Source: NZ13-RE01 sp964612975 (GTDB lineage Bacteria; Dictyoglomota; Dictyoglomia; Dictyoglomales; Dictyoglomaceae). From it: a DNA stretch of 64,000 nucleotides. Shown piece after piece: positions 53,931 to 61,826 of this stretch. Both the position numbers and the translations under genes were made by a program. Where the stretch lies: NCBI GenBank assembly GCA_964612975.1, contig CAZTGC010000008.1, positions 62,001 through 126,000 on the forward strand. The letters run 5' to 3'. The stretch's first letter is position 1; the number at the start of each line of letters is the position of its first letter. Below the pieces are notes generated by a model. That model was not told where the DNA came from. It was given only the letters and a program-made list of their open reading frames with translations, and did not search any database.

Positions 53931-54974
53931 ATAGAAAATTATAAAGAAAGATGGGAAGCATTAAGTAAGAATGTCCCTCTGGGGATATTGATACTCGATG
54001 AAAGGGGACACATAAAATATCTAAATTTATATGCTAAAAATCTATTGGAATTAGAATCTAATGAAATTAATAATAAACTTTTTGAAGTACTTCCTGATTA
54101 CGAAATTGATATGCTTTTTAAAAAGACCATTAACGAGAAAAAAAATTGTTTAACTTCCATTTATTTCTGGGGTAAAGAAAAGAGATTATTAGAAATTACT
54201 TCCTTATACCTTACTAAAAATAGAGAAGTTCTTTTTATAATAAATGATAAAAGTATATATGAAAAACTTGAAGAAAATTATAGAGATTTTATAGCTAGTG
54301 CATCTCATGAATTAAGAACTCCTCTCACATCGATGCAAATTCTTTTAGATCTCTTCTCTGAAAGAAAGATTAATTCTAAAGAAATACATAAAGAATTTTT
54401 TCCCTATTTTAGAAGAGAAATTGAAAGAATGAGTAAATTGGTGAACAATCTTCTGAATCTTTTCCGTTTAGAGGCTGGTGTAGTAGAAGTAAACATTCAA
54501 GATATACTTCTCATTGATATTGTTGAAAGGGTTTTAGACAGTCTAAATCCTCTTATAAAAAAGAAAAATTTAAAGCTGAATTTAAATATCTCTTCATTTT
54601 TAATGTTAAGGGCAGATTCTCAACATTTAGAGACTATTCTTTTTAATCTCCTTGAAAATGCTGTAAAATATACTCCAGAAAAAGGAGAAATTGAAGTCTC
54701 AGCAATAGAGAATTCAGAAGAAATAATCATCTCAATAAGAGATACAGGTATAGGAATATCCGAGAAAGATTTACCTTATATTTTTGATAGATTTTATAGA
54801 GTAGATAGAGCAAGGAGTAGTGAAAATGGATTTAGTAGTGGTTTAGGATTATCTATTGTAAAAAAATTAGTAGAAAAGCATAAGTGGAAGATAGAGGTAG
54901 GGAGTAAAGTAAATCAAGGGACAGTTTTTAAAATATTCATTCCAAAGAGAAAGGAAGGAGGAAAAGATGCTTGA
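53931..54974 (+). CDS. Cytoplasmic PAS-domain sensor histidine kinase
   Basis: The kinase partner of the response regulator. No membrane helix. PAS-like domain (about 15-115, NVPLGILILDERGHIKYLN), dimerisation/phosphoacceptor helix with FIASASHELRTPLTSM (His near residue 126), and ATPase domain with LLENAVKYTPEKGEIEV (N box), DTGIGISEKDLPYIFDRFYR (G1/F) and SSGLGLSIVKKLVEKH (G2). The first usual start codon is TTG 53988, which would delete the first PAS strand and has poor ribosome-site spacing. The frame is open back to 53904, and AAGGGGGGA lies 6 nt before an in-frame ATA at 53931, so I take that as a probable rare start; see finding. Confidence 0.88.
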   Translation: MENYKERWEALSKNVPLGILILDERGHIKYLNLYAKNLLELESNEINNKLFEVLPDYEIDMLFKKTINEKKNCLTSIYFWGKEKRLLEITSLYLTKNREVLFIINDKSIYEKLEENYRDFIASASHELRTPLTSMQILLDLFSERKINSKEIHKEFFPYFRREIERMSKLVNNLLNLFRLEAGVVEVNIQDILLIDIVERVLDSLNPLIKKKNLKLNLNISSFLMLRADSQHLETILFNLLENAVKYTPEKGEIEVSAIENSEEIIISIRDTGIGISEKDLPYIFDRFYRVDRARSSENGFSSGLGLSIVKKLVEKHKWKIEVGSKVNQGTVFKIFIPKRKEGGKDA

Positions 54975-56193
54975 GGTTTTACCCTTTTCTGGATTTAGAT
55001 ATAACGATAATATCCCATTAGAAAAAGTTTTATGTCTTCCTTATGATGTTATTTCAGAGGAGGAAAAAATAAAATTTCTAGAATCTCATCCTTATAATTT
55101 TGTTCGCTTAACTTTAGGAGAAAAAATACCTGTTGATTATAAAGAGATTAATAGATCACTAATAGATTGGATCAATAATAAAATTTTAATAAAAGAAGAA
55201 AAATCTTTTTATATTTATAAACAAAAATTTCCGTGGTATGAGAGAAAAGAAGTAATTTGGGGACTTTTATGTAGAATAAAAATTCAACCTTTAGGAGGGG
55301 AAGATATACTTCCCCATGAACAAACCTTTTTTGCTCCTAAAATGGATAGATTAGAAGTCTTAAGACATTGTAATGCAAATTTTGAGCCTATTTGGGGTAT
55401 ATACGAGGATAAAGAAGGATATATGGCAAATTTATGTAGAAAATTAGATGAAAAAAATGCATTATTGCATGTAAAAACATGGGATAAAAGAGAACATATA
55501 TTATGGAAAATCCCTTCTCCTTTAGAGAATAATATAAAAGAGTTCTTTAAAACAAAAAAAATCTTAATTGCAGATGGACATCATAGATACGAAGCATCAT
55601 GGAGTTATTATCAAGAAAAAAAAGAGGGTAAATTTTCCTATTTGTTCATTTTGTTGACAGACCTCTATGATCCTGGAGTTAAGGTTTTACCCACTCATAG
55701 AGTATTAAAAAAGAGCATTAATATTTCCTTAGCTGATTTAGAGGGGGTTTTTGAAATCGTAGAAGAAAAGTTTCACGAAGATTTAGATCTCTTATTTAAT
55801 CCTTCTAATCCATTTATTTATTATTATAATGGGGAAAAACTATATAAACTTTTTCCTAAGATTAAATATTTATCTTCTAAAAATGAGAAATCAAATATTT
55901 GGTGGGTTCTTCCTACTACTCTTTTACAAAAGGGACTTTGGGAGAACATTTTAAAGAAAAAAGAAGGAGAACTTCAAGAGAAAAATCTTATTAGATTTTC
56001 TCATAATATAAAAGAAGTAAAAGAACTTATTAAAAATGAAGATTTTAGTTCTGCTTTTATTCTTCCTGCTATTCCCTTAGAGATAATATACACTCTTGCT
56101 ATAAAGGGAGAGAGACTTCCTCAAAAATCTACATATTTTTATCCAAAACCTATTTCAGGTCTAATTTTTTGGAAAATGGATGATGAGGAATAA
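54967..56193 (+). CDS. DUF1015-family protein
   Basis: A 408-residue DUF1015 protein: LPFSGFRYNDN at the start, LCLPYDVISEEEK, HPYNFVRLTLGE, the central LPHEQTF and the diagnostic ILIADGHHRYEASWSY. The family is sometimes annotated as an SAM-dependent or serine kinase-like (SerK) protein; archaeal relatives phosphorylate serine using ADP, which would fit a route to cysteine or phosphoserine, but that transfer of function is uncertain. Overlaps the kinase gene by 8 nt and rodA by 14 nt. Confidence 0.88.
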   Translation: MLEVLPFSGFRYNDNIPLEKVLCLPYDVISEEEKIKFLESHPYNFVRLTLGEKIPVDYKEINRSLIDWINNKILIKEEKSFYIYKQKFPWYERKEVIWGLLCRIKIQPLGGEDILPHEQTFFAPKMDRLEVLRHCNANFEPIWGIYEDKEGYMANLCRKLDEKNALLHVKTWDKREHILWKIPSPLENNIKEFFKTKKILIADGHHRYEASWSYYQEKKEGKFSYLFILLTDLYDPGVKVLPTHRVLKKSINISLADLEGVFEIVEEKFHEDLDLLFNPSNPFIYYYNGEKLYKLFPKIKYLSSKNEKSNIWWVLPTTLLQKGLWENILKKKEGELQEKNLIRFSHNIKEVKELIKNEDFSSAFILPAIPLEIIYTLAIKGERLPQKSTYFYPKPISGLIFWKMDDEE

Positions 56194-57283
56194 AGAATTA
56201 AAATTAATTTTATCAGTTTTTATTTTAATTCTTATAGGGCTTCTTGCTATATATGCTGTAACAGTAAGTAAGCTTTTGGAGAAAAATCTATCACCCTTTC
56301 TTTTTGTAGAAAGACAATTTGTTGCTCTTATATTGGGATTAGTTTTATTTTTTTTAATTTTAAGCTTTCCCTATAGAGTATTTGAGAGGTTATGGATTTT
56401 TGTCTATTTAATAAATTTAATCTTACTTGTTGGAGTATTTTTCTTAGGAAGAGAAGCATTGGGAGCTCAAAGATGGTATTCAATCTTAAATTTCTCTTTT
56501 CAACCCTCAGAATTATCTAAATTACTTATAATTTTATCCCTCTCAGGATATTTTTGTGAGGAAAAGAAGAAAGAAGAATTAGGGCTTACACACTTCTTTT
56601 TTTCTTCATTCCTTTTACTCTTAACGGTATTAGCAATATTTCTACAACCTGATCTTGGAACCGCAATAATTATAAATTTAACAGGACTCTTTCTATTTTT
56701 AATATCAGGAATACCCAAAAGATATATGGTTAAAACTCTTGCATCTTCCTCTATTTTATTGCCCTTTTTTTGGTTTCTTTTAAAACCATATCAACAGCAA
56801 AGAATAATCACTTTTCTAAACCCTTATAAAGACCCTTTGGGTAGTGGATATCAAGTTTTGCAAGGATTAATAGCTATAGGCTCTGGAAGAATTACAGGTA
56901 AGGGTTGGTTAAGTGGACATCAAACCCATCTTAATCTTATTCCTGAACAACATACAGATTTTATCTTTACTGTAATAGGTGAAGAATTTGGATTTATTGG
57001 GGGGATATTTTTATTATTAATATATTACCTACTGTTCTTTTACTCTTGGAGGATTTATGTTAATGTAAATGATAATTTTGGAAAGATGATAGCAGGTGGA
57101 ATTCTCTTTAGTTGGCTAATCCAAACTTTTATGAATATAGGTATGGTCTTAGGGTTATTGCCTGTAGTAGGTGTTCCTTTACCTTTTGTAAGTTTTGCAA
57201 GGACTTCCTTGATTACAAACCTTATGATGTTGGGATTTTTAATAAATATTTCTTTAAGAAGTGATGGAACTGGTCATGAATAA
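56180..57283 (+). CDS. rodA: SEDS glycosyltransferase, RodA-like
   Basis: Second SEDS peptidoglycan polymerase in the window; by contrast with ftsW at 42761 this one has the RodA-type GAQRWYSILNFSFQPSEL. 367 residues, about 10 helices. The catalytic Asp is in LIPEQHTDFIFTVIGEEFGFIGG. The usual C-terminal PLPFVSYGGSS motif reads PLPFVSFARTSLITN, with Ala-Arg replacing Gly-Gly, an unusual substitution. No class B penicillin-binding partner or mreBCD gene is beside it. ATG 56180; ATG 56183 is equally possible. Confidence 0.9.
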   Translation: MMRNKELKLILSVFILILIGLLAIYAVTVSKLLEKNLSPFLFVERQFVALILGLVLFFLILSFPYRVFERLWIFVYLINLILLVGVFFLGREALGAQRWYSILNFSFQPSELSKLLIILSLSGYFCEEKKKEELGLTHFFFSSFLLLLTVLAIFLQPDLGTAIIINLTGLFLFLISGIPKRYMVKTLASSSILLPFFWFLLKPYQQQRIITFLNPYKDPLGSGYQVLQGLIAIGSGRITGKGWLSGHQTHLNLIPEQHTDFIFTVIGEEFGFIGGIFLLLIYYLLFFYSWRIYVNVNDNFGKMIAGGILFSWLIQTFMNIGMVLGLLPVVGVPLPFVSFARTSLITNLMMLGFLINISLRSDGTGHE

Positions 57284-59045
57284 GATTGATAAGATTCTGA
57301 GGGAGGTTAGAAATCCAGGAAGATATATTGGTGAAGAATTTAACTTAATAAAAAAAGACTGGAATGAAGTTAAACTACATGTTGCTTTAGCCTTTCCAGA
57401 TCTTTATGAAATTGGAATGTCCAATCTTGGATTTCATATTGTTTATCATCTATTGAATAAAAGGGAAGAGGTCCTTTGTGAAAGGGTTTTTGCGCCAGAC
57501 TTAGATATGGAAAGACTTCTTAGATATTATAAAATTCCTATATTTACCCTTGAGAGCAGACTCCCCCTATTTAAGTTTGATTGGATTGGTTTTAGTATTT
57601 CCTATGAACTTAATTATTCTGAAGTTTTAAATATCTTGGATCTTTCAGGCATACCTATTTTCAGTAATCAGAGAAAGGAGACTGATCCTATAATTATTGC
57701 AGGAGGTCCTTCAGTATTAAATCCAGAACCCCTATCCCCTTTTATAGATGTTTTCTTCATTGGAGAAGCAGAAGAAGCTATTGACGAATTAGTAGATACT
57801 TATTTAGATTGGAAGGAAAATAAAGGGCCCAAAATAGATTTGTATAAAAGATGGGTTAAAATAGAAGGAATTTATATTCCAAATCTTTATGAGGATATGT
57901 CCTTAAAACCAAAATATTCTTGGGTTCCTGAAAAGATTAATAGAAGAATAGTTAGGGATCTAAATAAGGCTTATTTTCCAATAAAACCTTTAGTACCTCT
58001 TCATTCTATTGTGCATGATAGAGGAATTGTTGAAATAATGCGAGGATGTCAGAGAAATTGTAGATTTTGTTTTGCTGGATATATTTATAGACCTAAAAGG
58101 ATAAGAACTCCCGAAAAAATTAAAGAGCTTGTTAAGGAAATTTTTATAAATACTGGATATGAAGAAATTACTTTACTTTCTTTAAGTAGTAATGATTATC
58201 CCTACATAGAATACTTAATTCAGGAATTGAATAAAGAATTTTCAGAAAAATATCTAAATTTCTCTCTCCCATCCTTACGAGCAGACAAATTTTCTTTAGG
58301 ACTATCAGAAAAATTGCAAAGCGTAAGAAGAGCAGGTTTGACTTTTGCAATAGAGGCAGGAACAGAAAGATTGCGTAGGATAATTAACAAGGGATTAAAA
58401 ACTGAAGATCTTCTAAATACTATTAAAAATGCCTATGAAATGGGATGGAAAAAAATAAAGCTTTATTTTATGTTGGGACTTCCCACAGAGGAAGATAGAG
58501 ATATTGAGGAGTTAGTGGAATTAATTCTAAGAATAAAGAATCAAAATAGAGGAATCTTTCTTCATCTTGGATTCTCCATATTTATTCCTAAACCTCACAC
58601 TCCCTTTCAATGGGAAAAATTTGAAACAAGAGAAGTTATAGAAAGAAGGAAGGAATATATTCTTAGAAGACTGAGAAGAGGATTATTTATTATAGATTTC
58701 CATGATTATAACATGAGTTTATTAGAAGCAATATTTTCAAGAGGAGATAGAAAATTATCAGGAATTTTATACTCTGCATGGAATAAAGGAAGTAGATTAG
58801 ATGGATGGAAGGACCATTTAAATTTCTCTATTTGGGAGGAGGTTTTTAAAGAGATTAAGATCCATCCACAGGAATATTTAAAAGAAAAGGATTTAGATAG
58901 TGTTCTACCTTGGGATCATATATGGACGGGTGTCTCTAAGGAATTTTTAAAAAGGGAAAGAGAAAAGGCATATAAAGAGGAGGAAACTCCTCCTTGTGAA
59001 TGGAATCGATATTGTGAATTTTGTGGAATAATTCATTATGAATAA
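57276..59045 (+). CDS. B12-binding-like/radical SAM protein (TIGR03960 type)
   Basis: About 589 residues. N-terminal Rossmann/B12-like domain (AFPDLYEIGMSNLGFHIVYHLLN, IIIAGGPSVLNPEPLSPF), then radical SAM CQRNCRFC with GYIYRPKRIRTPEKI, FAIEAGTERLRRIINKG, IPKPHTPFQWEK and SRGDRKLSGIL, and a C-terminal CEWNRYCEFCG. This family is normally encoded with, or fused to, a DUF2344 domain, which is the next gene here. Reaction unknown; links to RNA modification have been proposed because of co-occurrence near ribonuclease G and ribosomal genes. I start at ATG 57276, overlapping rodA; GTG 57261 and ATG 57264 are alternatives. Confidence 0.9.
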   Translation: MNKIDKILREVRNPGRYIGEEFNLIKKDWNEVKLHVALAFPDLYEIGMSNLGFHIVYHLLNKREEVLCERVFAPDLDMERLLRYYKIPIFTLESRLPLFKFDWIGFSISYELNYSEVLNILDLSGIPIFSNQRKETDPIIIAGGPSVLNPEPLSPFIDVFFIGEAEEAIDELVDTYLDWKENKGPKIDLYKRWVKIEGIYIPNLYEDMSLKPKYSWVPEKINRRIVRDLNKAYFPIKPLVPLHSIVHDRGIVEIMRGCQRNCRFCFAGYIYRPKRIRTPEKIKELVKEIFINTGYEEITLLSLSSNDYPYIEYLIQELNKEFSEKYLNFSLPSLRADKFSLGLSEKLQSVRRAGLTFAIEAGTERLRRIINKGLKTEDLLNTIKNAYEMGWKKIKLYFMLGLPTEEDRDIEELVELILRIKNQNRGIFLHLGFSIFIPKPHTPFQWEKFETREVIERRKEYILRRLRRGLFIIDFHDYNMSLLEAIFSRGDRKLSGILYSAWNKGSRLDGWKDHLNFSIWEEVFKEIKIHPQEYLKEKDLDSVLPWDHIWTGVSKEFLKREREKAYKEEETPPCEWNRYCEFCGIIHYE

Positions 59046-59664
59046 ATATGTTTATCGTCTTTGTTATCATAAAAAAGGAAATCTAAAATATATAAGTTTT
59101 ATAGATTTCACAAAATTTATTATAAGAGCTTCGATAAGAGCCCAAATCCCCATTCTTTATTCTCAGGGGTTTAATCCTATGCCCCTTATTTCCTTTTCAA
59201 TTCCTGTTCCCATAGGTGTAGAAAGTAAAAGGGAATGGTTAGACCTGACACTTAAAGAGAGGCTTCCCGAAGATTTTATTATGAAAGAATGGAATGATCA
59301 ATTAATTTCAGATGTTCAATTTTATGAATGTTATTTCTTAAAAAATCCAAAGGATTCTATAGATGTGAAATATATAAAATATGAAATTGAAATTTTCCAT
59401 CAATCTTCAGATTTACTTTTAAAGGATCTAAATATTTTTTATTCTAAAGATTCTTTTAATATTCTTGTAAGAAGAGGAGAAAAAATAAAAGAATTAAATC
59501 TCAAAGAATATATAATGGAATTAAGAATAGAAGAAAAAAAGAAGGTTAACATAATTGCCTTAACAAAGGTAGTTGCTGGAAGTTTAATAAGAGGAGAAGA
59601 GATTTTAGAAATATTTTCATATAGACCTCTAATAATAAATCAAGTTAGAGAACTTTTATTATGA
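59038..59664 (+). CDS. DUF2344 (TIGR03936) protein
   Basis: A 208-residue protein opening YRLCYHKKGNLKYISFIDFTKFIIRA, followed by QIPILYSQGFNPMPLISFSIPVPIGVESKREWLDL. This is the DUF2344 signature, the C-terminal half of a larger fused protein in other bacteria. Overlaps its radical SAM partner by 8 nt and the HAD gene by 4 nt, so the two halves are probably made in equal amounts and act as a complex. Function unknown. Confidence 0.92.
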   Translation: MNKYVYRLCYHKKGNLKYISFIDFTKFIIRASIRAQIPILYSQGFNPMPLISFSIPVPIGVESKREWLDLTLKERLPEDFIMKEWNDQLISDVQFYECYFLKNPKDSIDVKYIKYEIEIFHQSSDLLLKDLNIFYSKDSFNILVRRGEKIKELNLKEYIMELRIEEKKKVNIIALTKVVAGSLIRGEEILEIFSYRPLIINQVRELLL

Positions 59665-60425
59665 GAAAATATAAATTGATCATTAGTGATTTTGATGGAA
59701 GTTTAGTAGGAAAAGATTTAAAAATTTCGAGAAGAAATCTTAATGCTTTGGAGGAGCTTAGAAGGAGTGGGGTTGAGATTACCTTGGCGACAGGAAGGAG
59801 ATTACAATCTATAAAACCTTTTATAGATGAATTAAAAGTTAGTCTTCCTGTAATTCTGTATAATGGGGCAGGTATTTATGATCCTCATAAAAATATATGG
59901 TTATATAGGAAATTTTTAGATTTAAACATATTTAAAGAAATTCTTAGTTTTTTAAAAAGTACTAATTTAAAAATCTCCCTTGGCGTTTACTGGAAAGATG
60001 AATTATGGGAGTTAGAGAAAATTGAGATTATTAAAGAAATTATAAAAGATAGTGTAATAAAAATTTTTATTGAAGCTCGAGAAGATATATTGAAGGAATT
60101 AAAAAATCCGTTAGAAAACTACTATAAAGAAAAGGTGGAAATTGTTTTCTCGGCAGAGAAATTTTTAGAGATTTTACCTAAGGGATGCTCTAAAGGAAAT
60201 GCTATGTTATCGATGTTAGATTTCTTAGGTATTGCTCCTGAAGAAGTTATTGCTATTGGAGATTATGATAATGATATAGATATGTTAAAAAAAGCGGGTT
60301 TAGGAGTTGCCCTACCTAATAGTTCCTTTAAAATAAAAGAAATAGCAGATTACATAGCCTCTGCTGGACCAGAGTTAATCTTGAATGAAATTTTAGAAAA
60401 ATTTATAAGGGGTGAAAAGGTATGA
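59661..60425 (+). CDS. Cof-type HAD hydrolase
   Basis: A 254-residue HAD-superfamily phosphatase. Motif I ISDFDGSLVG (nucleophile Asp10, general acid Asp12), TLATGRR (motif II Thr), a type IIB cap (about 85-185), KGCSKGNAMLSML (motif III Lys), and VIAIGDYDNDIDMLKKAG (motif IV). Such enzymes remove phosphate from sugar phosphates or flavin-like substrates; the specific substrate is not predictable. The motif I has Ser where most have Thr (DGSL). Confidence 0.9.
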   Translation: MRKYKLIISDFDGSLVGKDLKISRRNLNALEELRRSGVEITLATGRRLQSIKPFIDELKVSLPVILYNGAGIYDPHKNIWLYRKFLDLNIFKEILSFLKSTNLKISLGVYWKDELWELEKIEIIKEIIKDSVIKIFIEAREDILKELKNPLENYYKEKVEIVFSAEKFLEILPKGCSKGNAMLSMLDFLGIAPEEVIAIGDYDNDIDMLKKAGLGVALPNSSFKIKEIADYIASAGPELILNEILEKFIRGEKV

Positions 60426-60730
60426 TATTAGTAATTTCCACAGTGAAGAATGAAGAGGAAGCCAAAGAAATTATAAACCTTCTTCTTGATGAAAAACTAA
60501 TTGCTTGCGGTAATATTATCCCAAATGTGAAATCGTTGTTTTTTTGGAATAACAATAAAGAAGAAACAGAAGAATGTATTTTATTTTTGAAAACTTCTGA
60601 GGAAAAATTCCCCATCTTAGTTAGAAAAATAAAAGAAAAACATAGTTATAAATTACCAGAAATAATAGCAATTCCAATAAACTTAGGAGAGCCCAATTAC
60701 TTACAATGGATAAAAGATTCTTTAAAATAG
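60422..60730 (+). CDS. cutA: CutA-like divalent ion tolerance protein
   Basis: A 102-residue CutA1 trimer-forming protein: ILVISTVKNEEEAKEIINLLLDEKLIACGNIIP, WNNNKEETEECILFLKT, VRKIKEKHSYKLPEIIAIPI, and the final NYLQWIKDSL. Related to PII signalling proteins in fold. Copper tolerance was the first role proposed; the actual function remains debated. Overlaps HAD (ATGA) and tadA (25 nt). Confidence 0.95.
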   Translation: MILVISTVKNEEEAKEIINLLLDEKLIACGNIIPNVKSLFFWNNNKEETEECILFLKTSEEKFPILVRKIKEKHSYKLPEIIAIPINLGEPNYLQWIKDSLK

Positions 60731-61203
60731 ACGAATTTTATATGAAAGAAGCAGTAAAAGAGGCTAAAAAGGCTTTAAGAAAAGGAGAAGTTCCTGTGGG
60801 AGCCATTTTAGTAGATAAAAAGGGAGATATTTTAGCAAGGGGTCACAATATTAAAGAAAAAAAGAAGGATCCTTCTGCACATGCTGAGATTATAGTAATA
60901 AGAAAAGCTTGTAAAAAGTTAAATACCTGGAGATTAGAAGAATGTTCTCTATATGTTACATTACAACCCTGTCTTATGTGTTTTGGGGCATTGGTTCAAG
61001 CAAGAATAAAGAGATTAATTTTTGGTGCCTATGATCCAAAGGGAAAATTTTATGAATCAATTTATTTTAATCATTCTATAGAGATAAAAGGTGGGGTTTT
61101 AGAGTCAGAGTGTTCTCAATTGTTAAAATCTTTTTTTAAAATATTGAGAGATTTTTCAGACTTAGAAATTTGTGGTAAAATAAAAATTGGGAGAGGTGGC
61201 TGA
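60706..61203 (+). CDS. tadA: tRNA-specific adenosine deaminase
   Basis: Converts A34 to inosine in tRNA-Arg(ACG). 165 residues with HAEIIVIRKACKKLNTWRLEECSLYVTLQPCLMCFGALVQARIKRLIFGAYDPKGKF: His-Ala-Glu and the P-C-x2-C zinc ligands are all intact. The last 14 nt (codons for the final GRGG region and the stop) lie inside tRNA-Ser(GGA). Start at ATG 60706 is inside cutA; its GGAG lies rather far upstream (about 13-15 nt). Confidence 0.94.
   Translation: MDKRFFKIDEFYMKEAVKEAKKALRKGEVPVGAILVDKKGDILARGHNIKEKKKDPSAHAEIIVIRKACKKLNTWRLEECSLYVTLQPCLMCFGALVQARIKRLIFGAYDPKGKFYESIYFNHSIEIKGGVLESECSQLLKSFFKILRDFSDLEICGKIKIGRGG
61153..61181 (+). promoter_or_regulatory. Candidate tRNA-Ser promoter inside tadA
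   Basis: TTTTCA (61153-61158) and TAAAAT (61176-61181) are 17 nt apart, with a predicted start at about 61188, two bases before the tRNA. The same pair of hexamers and spacing occur at the polX promoter. Confidence 0.4.
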
Positions 61204-61281
61204 GTGGACGAAGGCGCTCGCCTGGAGAGCGAGTAGACCACGAAAGTGGTCTCGTGGGTTCGAATCCCACCCTCTCCGCCA
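61190..61281 (+). tRNA. tRNA-Ser (anticodon GGA)
   Basis: Acceptor GGAGAGG (61190-61196) pairs with CCTCTCC (61271-61277), then discriminator G and an encoded CCA (61279-61281). D-loop GAGTGGACGAAGGC, anticodon stem CTCGC/GCGAG with loop CTGGAGA (anticodon GGA at 61224-61226), a long variable arm (ACCAC-GAAA-GTGGT) typical of Ser, and T-arm GTGGGTTCGAATCCCAC. The long arm and the anticodon make this serine. Confidence 0.97.
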
Positions 61282-61308
61282 TTTTTATATAATAAAAGGT
61301 TTTTCGAG

Positions 61309-61533
61309 ATGGATATAAGAAATATATTAAGTATGGGAAGCATAATTTTAAGCTTTGCATTAGGTTTTTTAGGGGCTTATGTTGTTGTTAAAGAGCTTAA
61401 TCTCTCTGTTTTATTTAAAAATGAAAAAAGTATAGGAGCAATAATTGCTAAACTTATAATATTTATATTAATTTGGGCTTTCGTAGGTCAATTTTTAAGT
61501 TTTATCTTTGTCTTAATAAGATTACAAGAATAA
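61309..61533 (+). CDS. Small two-helix membrane protein, unknown
   Basis: A 74-residue frame from ATG 61309 (AAAAGG about 10 nt upstream) with two hydrophobic helices (about 8-27 and 45-68) joined by a charged loop (KELNLSVLFKNEKSIG). The reading frame continues upstream into tRNA-Ser, but that portion is not protein-like. It sits between the tRNA and SRP RNA, with the stop ending one base before the SRP RNA helix. I recognise no family. Confidence 0.6.
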   Translation: MDIRNILSMGSIILSFALGFLGAYVVVKELNLSVLFKNEKSIGAIIAKLIIFILIWAFVGQFLSFIFVLIRLQE

Positions 61534-61534
61534 A

Positions 61535-61814
61535 CTCAGGGCTATGCTCAGGTGGGGAGCTAGCGGTGCCCTGTACCTGCAATCCGCTATAGCAGGACCG
61601 AAAGGCCGCCTGAGGCTTAACCTTGTGGAAGAGGGAGGAATATGGAAGCAATGAAGATCAGGATCTGTGCAATGGGAGAGCTTCAAACCCCGCCAGGTCC
61701 GAAAGGAAGCAACGGTAAGAAGTTTCCCTCATGTGCTGCAGAAATCCTGATTGGAGCTCACCAATCCTCTACTATCCGGAAGGCTTAAGTCGAGGGTGGA
61801 GGCATAGCCCTGAG
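61535..61814 (+). ncRNA. ffs: Signal recognition particle RNA, large bacterial type
   Basis: RNA scaffold of the signal recognition particle. The terminal helix pairs CTCAGGGCTATGC (61535-61547) with GCATAGCCCTGAG (61802-61814). The 5' part has GGTGCCCTGTACCTGCAATCCGCTATAGCAGG, expected for an Alu domain, and the S domain carries the hallmark GCCAGGTCCGAAAGGAAGCAACGG (helix 8, GAAA-type loop) and the opposite CATGTGCTGCAG. At about 280 nt it is of the Bacillus-like form with Alu domain, rather than the short 4.5S RNA. A TTGTCT-17-TAAACT element (61508-61536) is too close to the end to be its promoter. No terminator follows. Confidence 0.95.
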
Positions 61815-61826
61815 AATACTGAGAAT

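Noticed and set aside
61246..61308. Start of a 95-residue frame inside tRNA-Ser
   Set aside because: The first 21 codons are the 3' half of the tRNA; the hydrophobic protein begins at ATG 61309.
61731..61826. 32-codon N-terminal extension of TatD
   Set aside because: It lies in the SRP RNA S domain and terminal helix and lacks TatD similarity.
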